Positions 7,027-14,504 of a DNA stretch of 15,222 bases are shown piece by piece. This DNA comes from Phycisphaerae bacterium (lineage in GTDB: Bacteria > Planctomycetota > Phycisphaerae > SM23-33). The notes below the pieces were generated by a model. The model was not told where the DNA came from. It saw only the letters and a program-made list of their open reading frames with translations, and did not search any database. Made by a program: the position numbers and the translations under genes. Positions within the stretch are counted from its first letter, which is position 1; each line of letters opens with the position of its first letter. The DNA lies in NCBI GenBank assembly GCA_030754715.1, contig JASLZV010000009.1, positions 1 through 15,222 on the forward strand. The letters run 5' to 3'.

Positions 7027-7737
7027 TTACAGGCCCAGGTGGATGGCCAGGCCGCACAGGAAGATCGTCGCGCCGGCGATCGCGTGGCTGTATCGTTCCA
7101 GTCGCCTGAAGGGGACAAAGCTGAGTCCGAACGTCGAGAGCAGCACCACGGCGAGCATGGTTGCGATGGTTACCCCGCCGAAGACGGCCGCCACCAGGGC
7201 GACCCCCCAGGCGCTCCGGGCGGCGGCGGGCCACATCAGCAGAGGAATCAGCGGTTCACATGGCCCGAAAATGAACACGAGGAACAACACCCAGGGCGTG
7301 AGGCCCCCGCGGCCGGGCTGCTCGTGCGGGTGGGCGTGCCGGGTGTCGTGCACGTGGCGGTGAGCGTGTTGGTCGCCGCCCTTGTGAAGGTGGCGGTGAG
7401 TGTGAGGGCGGTTGCGGAGTGCCCGGCGGATGCCCCAGAGGCAATAGACGAGTCCGAAGGTCGTCAGCAGCCAGGCGGCGACCTGGCCGCGGACCGATTC
7501 GGTCAGTTTCAGACGAGTCAGGGCGATGCCGGCGGCAATGCCCAACGCGCCCAGCAGCACCGAACTTCCGACGTGTCCCAGGCCGCAAAGCAACGTGATC
7601 CAGGTCGTCCTGGCCAGCGACCACCTCCGGGCCTTGGCGATCACGATGAAGGGCAGGTAGTGGTCCGGCCCCATCAGCGTGTGAACGAAGCCGATGGAAG
7701 CGGCTGCGATTACAAGGATTCCTAATTCGCTGCTCAT
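7027..7737 (-). CDS. Polytopic membrane protein with histidine-rich loop, probable metal transporter
   Basis: The protein is 236 residues; GGAGG 6-7 nt before the ATG at 7737 supports the start. It has about six hydrophobic segments. H19-TLMGPDHYLP near the N-terminus resembles the metal-binding H-x4-D-H region of nickel/cobalt permeases and UreH/TauE-like proteins. CGLGHVGSS (51-59) and FGPCEPLIPL (157-166) are further conserved-looking membrane motifs. Between helices 3 and 4 a loop at about 112-138 contains 11 histidines, mostly alternating, as in RcnA-type nickel/cobalt exporters and zinc transporters. Transport of nickel, cobalt or zinc is therefore inferred; direction and metal are not determined. 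It is expressed from its own sigma-70-like promoter with a palindromic operator candidate. It converges on the URO-D-like gene with 45 bp between their stop codons. Confidence 0.78.
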   Translation of the reverse strand: MSSELGILVIAAASIGFVHTLMGPDHYLPFIVIAKARRWSLARTTWITLLCGLGHVGSSVLLGALGIAAGIALTRLKLTESVRGQVAAWLLTTFGLVYCLWGIRRALRNRPHTHRHLHKGGDQHAHRHVHDTRHAHPHEQPGRGGLTPWVLFLVFIFGPCEPLIPLLMWPAAARSAWGVALVAAVFGGVTIATMLAVVLLSTFGLSFVPFRRLERYSHAIAGATIFLCGLAIHLGL

Positions 7738-7758
7738 TATCGTCCTCCGGGAGCCTGC

Positions 7759-7778
7759 CGGAACAGCCGGCTGTTCCG
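7759..7778 (-). promoter_or_regulatory. Perfect 20-bp palindrome, candidate repressor operator
   Basis: CGGAACAGCCGGCTGTTCCG is a perfect palindrome with no loop. It lies downstream of the -10 box (7800-7805), roughly at +15 to +35 of the expected transcript, and upstream of the ribosome binding site of the histidine-rich transporter. Having no loop makes it a better candidate for a dimeric DNA-binding repressor than for an RNA hairpin, and its position would block transcription. The regulator is not encoded in this window. A metal-sensing repressor is only inferred from the gene it would control. Confidence 0.6.
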
Positions 7779-7799
7779 CGGCTGGGGGCGAGGGTGGGT

Positions 7800-7828
7800 A
7801 TTATAGCTGCACCGTGGATTTATGTAAA
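7800..7828 (-). promoter_or_regulatory. Sigma-70-type promoter of the histidine-rich transporter gene
   Basis: On the minus strand TTTACA (7828 to 7823), a 17-bp spacer and a perfect TATAAT (7805 to 7800) form a near-consensus promoter. The expected start is near 7793, leaving a leader of about 56 nt that contains the palindrome and the ribosome binding site. Confidence 0.75.
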
Positions 7829-7841
7829 CGGCTATTCTCCC

Positions 7842-7863
7842 AATCCTGGCCTCTGGCAGGATT
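7842..7863 (-). terminator. Stem-loop at the end of rlmKL
   Basis: AATCCTG (7842-7848) and CAGGATT (7857-7863) form a perfect 7-bp stem with an 8-nt loop, with further possible pairing inside. It overlaps the last two bases of the rlmKL stop codon. No T-run follows. Lying between that stop codon and the promoter of the next gene, it plausibly separates the two transcription units. Confidence 0.5.
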
Positions 7864-10006
7864 ACACAGTAATCCTCCAGCAGCGATGAATGCGCTTGTT
7901 ACGAAAATCCTCGGGAACGGTCTGGTTGGAGATTTCATGGGCTGCCAGGCCTGCCAGCGTGTCCGGATCGAATTTGAACCGTCGGAAGTTCGTGGAGAAG
8001 TAGATAACGCCGCCTCTGGGCATGAGTTTTGCCGTAGCGTTGAGCAGTCGGCTATAGTCTCGTTGTACATCAAAAACGTCTTCGGTTCGCTTGCTGCTGG
8101 AAAACGTCGGCGGATCGATCACCGCGATATCGTAGTGCTCTGCCGGCGCGTGGGAGTGAACAAACGCCACAGCGTCACTCTGGGCAAACCTGTGTTGCGG
8201 ACCTTCAAACCCGTTGGCTGAGAAGTTCCGTTTAGCCCAATCGAGATACGTCTTTGAAAGGTCCACCGTCGTGGTGGATATCGCTTTGCCGTCAGCGGCA
8301 TAAACGGAAAATGCACCGGTATAGGCGAAGAGGTTCAGCATTCGCTTGCCGGCTGATTCCTTGCGAACCATTTCGCGGGTGTTGCGATGATCCAGAAATA
8401 TACCCGTATCGAGGTAGTCCGAGAGATTCACTTCAAACGTCAATCCGCCTTCGTGAACCATAAAGACATTGCGGGTTTGCGAGACCTTGCCGTACTGATG
8501 GTTTCCTCTCTGTCTTTGGCGACTCTTGAGATAGATTTTTTCCTGTGGGATTCCAAGCACTTCGCCGGCGGATGTAACGAGCATATCCAGCCAGTCGCCC
8601 TGCTCTGCCATTGTGCGATCGTTAGGACGATCGTATTCGGCGATGTGCAGGCGATCTTCATAAATATCCACCGTGATGGGGATTTCCGGGATGTCCCGGT
8701 TGTAGATGCGATAGCAGGAGATACCCCTGCCGGGCCATCGCCGCCGGTGCCTGGCCATCTTTCGTAAGCGATCGGCAAACACTTCGGCCTGCCGCAAGAC
8801 TTTTTCATTCAGGCCGCCGAACGCCGGGGCGATTGTCTCATGCGATTGTGCAGAATTCTCCTGAAGCGAGGAGGCCTTCGGAGGCCTCGGGCCATGAAAC
8901 TGGTAATATGTACACTCGATCTGGCCGTTATACAGTTTCCTGCGCCTATCGGCAGACTGGCCCAGAATTTGCTCGAGATCCACACTGGTAATCACGTAGA
9001 ACGACCACGTTTTCAACGTCCGGAAAACGTCCGCCATAGATCGGTACATCGCCAGGATGTCCGAACTGCTTTCGAATCGCTTTCCATAAGGCGGGTTGCA
9101 GATGAGACAGCCATACTCGTGACTTGTCGCCAGTTGGTCGAACGGCTTCCGCTGAAAGTGAATATCGTCTCCGACGCCCGCCAGTTCGGCGTGATGGCCG
9201 GCAAGGGCGATCGCTTTCTGTTCGATATCGGTTCCGATGATCTTCAAAGGCAGAGCGGGTTTTATCAGGTCGCGTGCATTGTCGCGTTCGGTTTTCCAGC
9301 AGCCATGCGGAATCGCGTCCCACTCTTCGGCAACGAAAGGGCGGTTCAGGCCTGGGGCAATGTTCCTGCCGATCAGCACAGCTTCTATCGGAATCGTTCC
9401 GCTGCCGCAGAAGGGATCGATCATCTGGCGATCGGGGTTCCAGAAACTCAGTTGCACCATGGCCGCGGCGAGGGTCTCCTTGATTGGTGCCGGGCCAGCG
9501 GCTGCGCGATATCCGCGCTTGTTCAATCCCGGGCCGGTCGTGTCGACTGTAAGCAGCGCGGCATTTTCGCGCATTGCAATTTCGACAGTGTACGTTGCGC
9601 CCGTTTCGGGCAATTCGCTTGCCCCATGACCTGAGCGTAACTTTTCGACGATCGCTTTCTTGACGATTTTCTGGCAGGCGGGGACAGAGGAGAGTTGGCT
9701 TTTGTAGCTCCGCCCACAAACAGGGAACTTCCCATCGACGGGGATCCACCGCGGCCACGGCAATGCGTATGTTCGGTCGAATAGTTCGCCGAAATCGCGG
9801 GCATCGAACGAACCGATCACCAGCAGAACCCGATCAGCCGTCCGCAACCACAGATTCGCCCGGACCAGGCCCGCGGGCCCGGCGTCAAACAGGATGCGTC
9901 CGGGAGAATAGACCTTCGCGTCGGGAAAACCCATATCCTGGAGTTCGCGCCTGGTGCACGCCTCAAGGCCGGCTGTTGTTGTTGCAATGAGCTGAAAACC
10001 GTCCAT
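7862..10006 (-). CDS. rlmKL: Bifunctional 23S rRNA guanine methyltransferase RlmKL
   Basis: The protein is 714 residues from the ATG at 10006, close to the 702 of the E. coli enzyme. An in-frame GTG at 10039 would add 11 residues not expected in the family, which normally begins near xFQLIATT. The order is a THUMP RNA-binding domain (about 45-155); a first methyltransferase with DPFCGSGT (197-204) and NPPYG (304-308), the RlmL half making m2G2445; then a second methyltransferase with NLFAYTGAFSVYA (about 558-570) and DPPTFSSSK (631-639), the RlmK half making m7G2069 (E. coli numbering). Both use S-adenosylmethionine on the large-subunit rRNA before assembly. The fused form is typical of gammaproteobacteria and also occurs elsewhere. 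The helicase stop codon lies 74 bp upstream on the same strand, so co-transcription is plausible. Confidence 0.93.
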   Translation of the reverse strand: MDGFQLIATTTAGLEACTRRELQDMGFPDAKVYSPGRILFDAGPAGLVRANLWLRTADRVLLVIGSFDARDFGELFDRTYALPWPRWIPVDGKFPVCGRSYKSQLSSVPACQKIVKKAIVEKLRSGHGASELPETGATYTVEIAMRENAALLTVDTTGPGLNKRGYRAAAGPAPIKETLAAAMVQLSFWNPDRQMIDPFCGSGTIPIEAVLIGRNIAPGLNRPFVAEEWDAIPHGCWKTERDNARDLIKPALPLKIIGTDIEQKAIALAGHHAELAGVGDDIHFQRKPFDQLATSHEYGCLICNPPYGKRFESSSDILAMYRSMADVFRTLKTWSFYVITSVDLEQILGQSADRRRKLYNGQIECTYYQFHGPRPPKASSLQENSAQSHETIAPAFGGLNEKVLRQAEVFADRLRKMARHRRRWPGRGISCYRIYNRDIPEIPITVDIYEDRLHIAEYDRPNDRTMAEQGDWLDMLVTSAGEVLGIPQEKIYLKSRQRQRGNHQYGKVSQTRNVFMVHEGGLTFEVNLSDYLDTGIFLDHRNTREMVRKESAGKRMLNLFAYTGAFSVYAADGKAISTTTVDLSKTYLDWAKRNFSANGFEGPQHRFAQSDAVAFVHSHAPAEHYDIAVIDPPTFSSSKRTEDVFDVQRDYSRLLNATAKLMPRGGVIYFSTNFRRFKFDPDTLAGLAAHEISNQTVPEDFRNKRIHRCWRITV

Positions 10007-10080
10007 GTCACTTACTTCACAAGAAAATGCGTCCGGCACGGCTGAGGCGTATTACGCCGCCGCGGCCTTGCCGGGTCATT

Positions 10081-11301
10081 CTATTGCTTCCTGGAGCCGG
10101 TACGCCGCCGCGAGCCGCGTGAAGGAGAACGGCGGGGACCCATGGCCTTTGGTGTTGAGGCCACGTAGCTCTCGAGCCGCGTAGGGGGAGGTAACTTGTC
10201 GCCGATGAGGTTGCGCACATATTTGACGAACCGGGAATCGTCCCGTGTGATGAAGCTGGTCGCCAGGCCGCTGGCGTCCAGGCGGGCTGTTCGGCCGATA
10301 CGATGTATGTAATCCTCCGCATTATGCGGGAAGTCGTAGTTGATCACGTGCTCGATGTCGCTGATGTCCAAGCCCCGGGCGGCGATATCGGTGGCTACTA
10401 GAATATGGCAGAGCCCGTTGCGGAAGTCGGCCAAGGCCCTGTCGCGACGGACCTGCTCGAGATCACCGTGAATCCGCAGTGCCTTGAACCTGCGAGAGTT
10501 GATTGTGCGGGCCAGTCGTTCGACGCCTCGCCTGGTCCGCACAAACACCAGCACGCGACCGGTGGTCTTGGCTAGGAGTTTCATCAGCAAGGGGCCTTTG
10601 GCCTCTTCGGCCAGTTCGAAGAGCTCCTGTCGTGCACGATGGGCGGGGGCACACTGTCCGATCTGGATACGGACGGGATCGCGCATGCTCTTGCGGGCTA
10701 TCTGTTCCACGTCGCCGGGCAGCGTGGCTGTGAACATCATCGTCTGTCGCTTTTTGGGCAACGCCGCGAGAATTCGGCGGATCTGCGGGATGAACCCCAT
10801 GTCATGCATTCGGTCGGCTTCGTCAACGACCAGGACTTCGATCTCCGCTAATAAGACCCTGCCGTTTTCAATGTGATCGTTCAACCTTCCCGGCGTGGCA
10901 ACCAAGACATTGGGCCACGACCGCAGGCTTTCGTCGTCTTCCTCCATCGGCACGCCGCCTACGATGGTAGCGACACGGATGCCACTGGACTTGCCCAGCT
11001 GGTCGAACATAACGGTTGTCTGGGCGGCCAGCTCGCGTGTGGGGGCCAGTACCAAAGCGCCCAGTTCCGGGCGACCGGTCAGTCGCTGGATGATCGGGAT
11101 GGCGAAGGCAGCCGTCTTGCCCGTACCCGTCTGGGCCAGGCCGATGACATCTTTGCCTTCCAGTGCGGGTGGAATGCAAGCCGCCTGGATGGGTGTAGGA
11201 CACTCATAACCAGCCTGGCGGATGCTTTGGTGAATGGTTTCCCGCAAAGGGAAATCGGAGAACTTTACGTTATTCTGAATGGACAAACTGCAACCTGACA
11301 A
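10081..11301 (-). CDS. DEAD-box ATP-dependent RNA helicase, RhlE-like
   Basis: The protein is 406 residues and uses ATP to unwind or remodel RNA, typically in ribosome assembly or RNA decay. Motifs in order: aromatic F14 and Q-motif (PTPIQ, about 35-39), AQTGTGKT (56-63), PTREL (87-91), TPGR (about 136-139), DEAD (160-163), TAT instead of the usual SAT (191-193), VATDIAARGLD (about 302-312), and HRIGRTAR (333-340). The last 20 residues or so are rich in Arg and Ser (RRSPSRGSRRRTGSRK), a probable RNA-binding tail. There is no ATG or GTG before the Q-motif. The frame stops at 11317-11319, leaving TTG at 11301 or TTG at 11286, the latter with AGGTT a few bases upstream. Promoter-like signals lie about 300-450 bp upstream, suggesting a long leader. 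The exact subfamily (RhlE or CsdA) is uncertain. Confidence 0.92.
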   Translation of the reverse strand: MSGCSLSIQNNVKFSDFPLRETIHQSIRQAGYECPTPIQAACIPPALEGKDVIGLAQTGTGKTAAFAIPIIQRLTGRPELGALVLAPTRELAAQTTVMFDQLGKSSGIRVATIVGGVPMEEDDESLRSWPNVLVATPGRLNDHIENGRVLLAEIEVLVVDEADRMHDMGFIPQIRRILAALPKKRQTMMFTATLPGDVEQIARKSMRDPVRIQIGQCAPAHRARQELFELAEEAKGPLLMKLLAKTTGRVLVFVRTRRGVERLARTINSRRFKALRIHGDLEQVRRDRALADFRNGLCHILVATDIAARGLDISDIEHVINYDFPHNAEDYIHRIGRTARLDASGLATSFITRDDSRFVKYVRNLIGDKLPPPTRLESYVASTPKAMGPRRSPSRGSRRRTGSRKQ

Positions 11302-11663
11302 AGCCCACAGGGCCGATCAGCTCCAATCGCGGCGGGAGGTGCAAGAATGCGACTCCATGTGGGTTGCCGCGTCGGGCTCTCGGGAAACAGGGCGCACGAC
11401 CTGTTCGTGCTGGCCCCTTCCCATTGCGCCCGACATTTCCTGCGAGCGCCCCAACTGCATCTGTGCCAGCGGTCGGGCGGCGAAACATTTCGCGGCCCTT
11501 CCGGTCAAAACGCCAACGGCTAATTGACTCTCAGGTGGGAAAAGCTCCTCTGAATCGAGGAATTACACCAAAGGTCCGGCGATTGTACGATGCGTGAATA
11601 ATCGAATTAGTATATTATAACAGCTATCCAGGCAAAATGGGCACAAAAAAAGCTGTTGTTTCC
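11302..11663 (-). other. Gene-free leader upstream of the helicase
   Basis: About 360 bp contain only short frames with no recognisable protein. If transcription starts at the promoters at 11614-11622 or 11746-11775, this becomes a leader of about 300-440 nt for the helicase. Long leaders that tune expression at low temperature are known for some bacterial DEAD-box genes, but no known cold-shock element was recognised here. The part near 11600-11660 is clearly AT-richer than the rest. Confidence 0.4.
11614..11622 (-). promoter_or_regulatory. Possible extended -10 promoter for the helicase
   Basis: On the minus strand TG-T-TATAAT (11622 to 11614) is a perfect extended -10 box. No good -35 hexamer is found at 16-18 bp, which extended -10 promoters do not always need. 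The expected start near 11607 gives a leader of about 305 nt. Confidence 0.4.
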
Positions 11664-11706
11664 TGTTCCTGCCGAAAAACTCCTTCTGCTTGACTTCTAA
11701 GCACTT
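11664..11706 (-). repeat. Dispersed 43-bp leader motif, copy C (minus strand)
   Basis: Read on the minus strand it begins AAGTGCTTAGAAGTCAAG and ends GAGTTTTTCGGCAGGAACA. It aligns without gaps to copies A and B at 34 of 43 positions each. It starts 45 bp downstream of the first base of the TAGAAT box at 11751, close to the 52 bp in copy A. It sits just past the broken end of the DUF4838 gene. No obvious gene starts right after it; the next coding frame in this direction is the helicase about 360 bp away. Confidence 0.8.
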
Positions 11707-11713
11707 ACAGGCA

Positions 11714-12329
11714 TTACCGATATGCGCCATATCGCCCATCCTCATATTCTAGCCGCCCCAACTCGGGCTTGTCTATTTCCGGTGGGGGGATTCGGGACAG
11801 GGGGTGTTGGAGACTCGTCTGCTTGGCCGCCCAGTCATTGTTGTATGTCGGCAGATTGTTGCTGTGCCGATATTCCAGCGGCGGGGTGTAGGTCTCGTCG
11901 ATTGGCGGAAGAACGATCTGGTCGCGTTTCGGGATGCGCCGGCATTTCGGCGTGAACCAGCGGCAGCCGAGAGATCCCCCGCGGCAGCCCGCCCGTTATC
12001 ACCAACTGTCCGCCCCGCGTCTTTATCGAGTAGCCTTCTTTGCCCAAAGTCGCCTTGGGCCCGGACTGCTCCGGGCACAGGCGAATGCACTTGCCCTTCA
12101 CGGCATCGCCGGTTTTGTCGATGGGCACTTCGCAGCCGAGGATTTCCTTGAGGTACTTCTGGAGTTCGCCGACCGCAAAACGCATCTGCTCGACGCTGTC
12201 TGTTGGTATGACGATGGCCAGGCCGGCATCCACGTCCGCCCTGCAATTGGCGGGCGAGGCGATCGCCAGCGTCAGAAGAACAACCAGTCCAGGCGACACG
12301 GTTGGGGACGTTTTGGGCACATAATTCAT
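11714..12329 (-). pseudogene. Broken N-terminal fragment of a DUF4838-type secreted protein
   Basis: The start is sound: AAAGGAGA (12339-12346) 10 nt before the ATG at 12329, a signal peptide (LVVLLTLAIASPANC), then an alpha-glucuronidase-like N-terminal domain with IVIPTDSVEQMRFAVGELQKYL, GYSIKTRGGQLVITGG and LPRG. Intact relatives continue about 13 residues further to GCRWFTP. Here GCRWFTPKCRRIPKR follows almost at once but in another frame, from about 11968, and then runs LPPIDETYTPPLEYR to NDWAAK near 11823. About 30 bp, not a multiple of three, seem to be missing. The 9-bp repeat GCGGCAGCC (11960-11968 and 11981-11989, plus strand) flanks the damaged spot. After NDWAAK homology stops and the frame ends at 11714-11716, where intact proteins go on for hundreds of residues. 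The gene is therefore both frameshifted and truncated. Family members are secreted proteins often linked to polysaccharide breakdown. Confidence 0.8.
11746..11775 (-). promoter_or_regulatory. Putative promoter associated with repeat copy C (TAGACA-N18-TAGAAT)
   Basis: On the minus strand TAGACA (11775 to 11770), an 18-bp spacer and TAGAAT (11751 to 11746) are followed by ATGAGGATGG. Spacing and following bases match the promoters at 312-341 and 2083-2112. Resemblance to the acs promoter continues a few bases upstream of the -35 (CGG.AATRGAC), which suggests common descent and not chance. Confidence 0.58.
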
Positions 12330-12381
12330 GTTGCCGGATCTCCTTTCAGGCGGGATTTCCCAGATATGCTCTTGCCCACGA

Positions 12382-12397
12382 CCGCCGCTGCGGCGGG
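12382..12397 (-). terminator. GC-rich hairpin after the DUF502 gene
   Basis: CCGCCGC and GCGGCGG form a perfect 7-bp stem around one central base, about 12-27 nt after the DUF502 stop codon and before the ribosome binding site of the broken DUF4838 gene. A one-base loop would open in RNA, and no T-run follows, so a terminator role is weakly supported. Confidence 0.3.
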
Positions 12398-12408
12398 GTT
12401 GCGGCGCG

Positions 12409-13002
12409 TCACGGCGAGTCGGGCTTGGCGGCTTGTTCCTTTGCCCCCACGAAGGCCGTCGCGCAGAGTTTGAGACACTGCTCGACGGGCATGTCGATTT
12501 CCTTAATGCGGTCCGGCTGACAATAGACGGTGATTCCGCCGAACATGTAACTGAAGGGCAGATAGACGGCCACGGTGTGGCGTTGTGGATCGACGGCGCC
12601 GTAGGGCGGCTGGTCGCTTGTGCGGATGCCCAGCAGTGTCATGTCGGACCCGGGCGGGGTGTACTGGACGACTTTGCCCATCCGCTTGGCGTCGCCGCCG
12701 AACAGTTGCAGGAGGTCGCGGACCGACTCGTAGAGCGTCTTGATGCCCGGCATGTGGGTTACGAATTTTTCCAGCATGTTGAGCAGTCCCCGAAAGACCC
12801 ACAACCGTGTGGCCAGACCCACCAGGTACACCGCGGCGATCAGGATAATCGCGCCCGCTCCCGGCGGCAGGGCGACGTTGGGGAGGATGTGGCGGCCGAG
12901 CGCGTCGAGGCTTGAACCGATCCACACGATCAACCACGCGGTGACGGCCAGCGGGGCCAGGACCATCACGCCGGCCAGGAAGATGCTCAGTTGCTTTTTC
13001 AT
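12409..13002 (-). CDS. DUF502 family inner-membrane protein
   Basis: The protein is 197 residues from the ATG at 13002, preceded by AAAGGAA about 8 nt upstream. The frame is open upstream to 13263, but that extension translates the CGGAGGT repeats and is rejected. MKKQLSIFLAGVMVLAPLAVTAW is the typical opening of DUF502 proteins, with a first membrane helix at about 6-28 and a second at about 45-65 (GAIILIAAVYLVGLAT). The following soluble part contains MPGIKTLYESVRDLLQLF, which matches the conserved P-x-YxxvKqv region of the family, and YTPPGSDMTLLGIRT and VYLPFSYMFGG. The function is not established. The protein lies in the inner membrane with a soluble C-terminal domain. It is divergent from the phosphofructokinase gene. 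Confidence 0.88.
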   Translation of the reverse strand: MKKQLSIFLAGVMVLAPLAVTAWLIVWIGSSLDALGRHILPNVALPPGAGAIILIAAVYLVGLATRLWVFRGLLNMLEKFVTHMPGIKTLYESVRDLLQLFGGDAKRMGKVVQYTPPGSDMTLLGIRTSDQPPYGAVDPQRHTVAVYLPFSYMFGGITVYCQPDRIKEIDMPVEQCLKLCATAFVGAKEQAAKPDSP

Positions 13003-13023
13003 GGGAGGTTTCCTTTCGAGGTG

Positions 13024-13052
13024 ATTATAGCGGGTCAAGGCGCGGAGGTCAC
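13024..13052 (-). promoter_or_regulatory. Putative promoter of the DUF502 gene
   Basis: On the minus strand GTGACC (13052 to 13047), a 17-bp spacer and a perfect TATAAT (13029 to 13024). The -35 falls inside the CGGAGGT repeat. The expected start near 13017 leaves a short leader that still holds the ribosome binding site. Confidence 0.5.
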
Positions 13053-13087
13053 GGAGGTCCACAATGTTACGGAGGTTACGAAGGGCG
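13043..13087 (+). repeat. Degenerate 9-bp tandem repeat (CGGAGGTYA)
   Basis: Five successive 9-bp units read CGGAGGTCA, CGGAGGTCC, ACAATGTTA, CGGAGGTTA and CGAAGGGCG. Three keep the full CGGAGGT core. The array lies between the divergent DUF502 and phosphofructokinase genes and overlaps the -35 of the former. It is not part of either protein. Confidence 0.7.
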
Positions 13088-13220
13088 GGCGTCTCTGATT
13101 GTGTTTCTGTTGATTCGCCGGGGAATATGGCGACAATGCTTGCGACCAAAGACGGCCGGGCTGGGCAGATTGCGGCCTGTCGAGCGGGAATACGATTCTG
13201 GAATAGCGGAGACGGGAGTG

Positions 13221-14504
13221 ATGGGCAAAAATGCCTTGGTTGCGCAGTCGGGTGGGCCGTCACCGGTCATCAATGCTTCCCTTGAGGGAGTTCTGGAGGC
13301 ATGCCGCGATTATCCCAATCACATTGACAACGTTTACGCGGCCTGGCACGGCGTGGAGGGGATACTGCAGGAACAACTGATCGACCTGGGCGCCCAGCCG
13401 CGCGAAGAGACCGAACTGCTGCGTTACACGCCGGCGGCCGGGGCGATCGGAACGTGTCGTTACAAACTCACGCCGGAACAGGGGGAGGATTTCGAGCGGA
13501 TCATCGAAGTCATGTGCGCCCACGACGTTGGCTATTTTTTTTACATCGGCGGAAACGACTCTATGGACACCGCCCTGAGGGTGGGGCGACTGGCGCGCCA
13601 ACACGGCCTGGACCTGGTCGTTACGGGTGTTCCCAAGACGATCGACAACGACGTGGGAGACCCGGAATTCAAGTTGATAGACCACACGCCCGGCTACGGC
13701 AGCGCGGCGCGTTACTGGGCCAGTATTATCCAAAGCATCAATGAGGAGAGCCGTGGCATTAGCACGTCGGAATGCGTCTGCGTGCTTCAGGCTATGGGCC
13801 GGACCGCGGGCTTTATTCCGGCGGCCTCCCGCCTTGGGGACCCGGACCGTGAAATGCCCCTTCAAATATACACGACCGAATCGGGTCACACGCTCGAGAG
13901 TCTGGCCGACAACGTAAACCGCGAACTCATCGGCAGCGGACGGTGCATCGTGGTCGTGAGTGAAGGCTTCGACGTCGGGTCGCTGGGCGAGGCGCACGAC
14001 GGTTTCGGTCACATCGAGTACGGCGCCAGCAGGTTTGCCGTGGCGCAGGTGGTGGCGAACTACCTGAACGAGCGCGGCTACAGGGCCCGGGGCCAGGCGA
14101 CCTGGCAGGTGCCCGGTGTACTTCAGCGTTCGACCTCAATCTACGCCTCGAACGTGGATATCGACGAGGCGTACGAAGTCGGCAGGAAGGCCGTCGAAAT
14201 CGGCGTCGAGGAAGGCAGCGGCTGGATGGCGACCCTACTGCGCACTGAGGGCGAGACGTATTCGGTCCGCTACGACAAGGCGCCGCTGGAGAAGGTGGCC
14301 AACTCGGTGCGTCACCTGCCGGCCGAGTGGATTTCCCAGGACGGGCTGGACGTGACGGATGACTTCGTTCGCTATGCCCGTCCGCTGATAGGCGACGATT
14401 GGCCGCCGATCCGGATTGAAAACGGGCGGCCTCGCTTCGCGCGCCTGACCGTGCAGTTTATCGACAAGAAGTCGAAGGATTACGTCCCGGTGCGGTTTCT
14501 CTGA
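13221..14504 (+). CDS. 6-phosphofructokinase, probably pyrophosphate-dependent
   Basis: The protein is 427 residues from the ATG at 13221, with GGGAG just upstream; the open extension to 13101 is rejected because it lacks family residues. It phosphorylates fructose 6-phosphate at position 1 in glycolysis. AQSGGPSPVINASL is the N-terminal phosphate-binding loop. GGNDS (110-114) has Asp where ATP enzymes have the second Gly of GGDGS, and PKTIDND (138-144) has Lys where ATP enzymes have Gly. These two replacements are the known marks of pyrophosphate-dependent enzymes, which are reversible. The first Asp of the usual GGDDS is Asn here. ESRGIS, AMGRTAGFIPAAS and SEGF are further family motifs. 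At 427 residues it is longer than the 320-residue bacterial ATP enzyme. The RuBisCO-like gene follows after 65 bp and may share its transcript. Confidence 0.9.
   Translation: MGKNALVAQSGGPSPVINASLEGVLEACRDYPNHIDNVYAAWHGVEGILQEQLIDLGAQPREETELLRYTPAAGAIGTCRYKLTPEQGEDFERIIEVMCAHDVGYFFYIGGNDSMDTALRVGRLARQHGLDLVVTGVPKTIDNDVGDPEFKLIDHTPGYGSAARYWASIIQSINEESRGISTSECVCVLQAMGRTAGFIPAASRLGDPDREMPLQIYTTESGHTLESLADNVNRELIGSGRCIVVVSEGFDVGSLGEAHDGFGHIEYGASRFAVAQVVANYLNERGYRARGQATWQVPGVLQRSTSIYASNVDIDEAYEVGRKAVEIGVEEGSGWMATLLRTEGETYSVRYDKAPLEKVANSVRHLPAEWISQDGLDVTDDFVRYARPLIGDDWPPIRIENGRPRFARLTVQFIDKKSKDYVPVRFL

Noticed and set aside
8840..9634. 264-residue open frame on the plus strand
   Set aside because: It lies entirely opposite rlmKL, whose two methyltransferase motif sets are unmistakable.
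11270..11597. Several frames of 60-80 residues on both strands upstream of the helicase
   Set aside because: They overlap each other, lack ribosome binding sites and show no recognisable motifs.
13260..14012. 250-residue open frame on the minus strand
   Set aside because: It lies opposite the phosphofructokinase and has no recognisable protein features.
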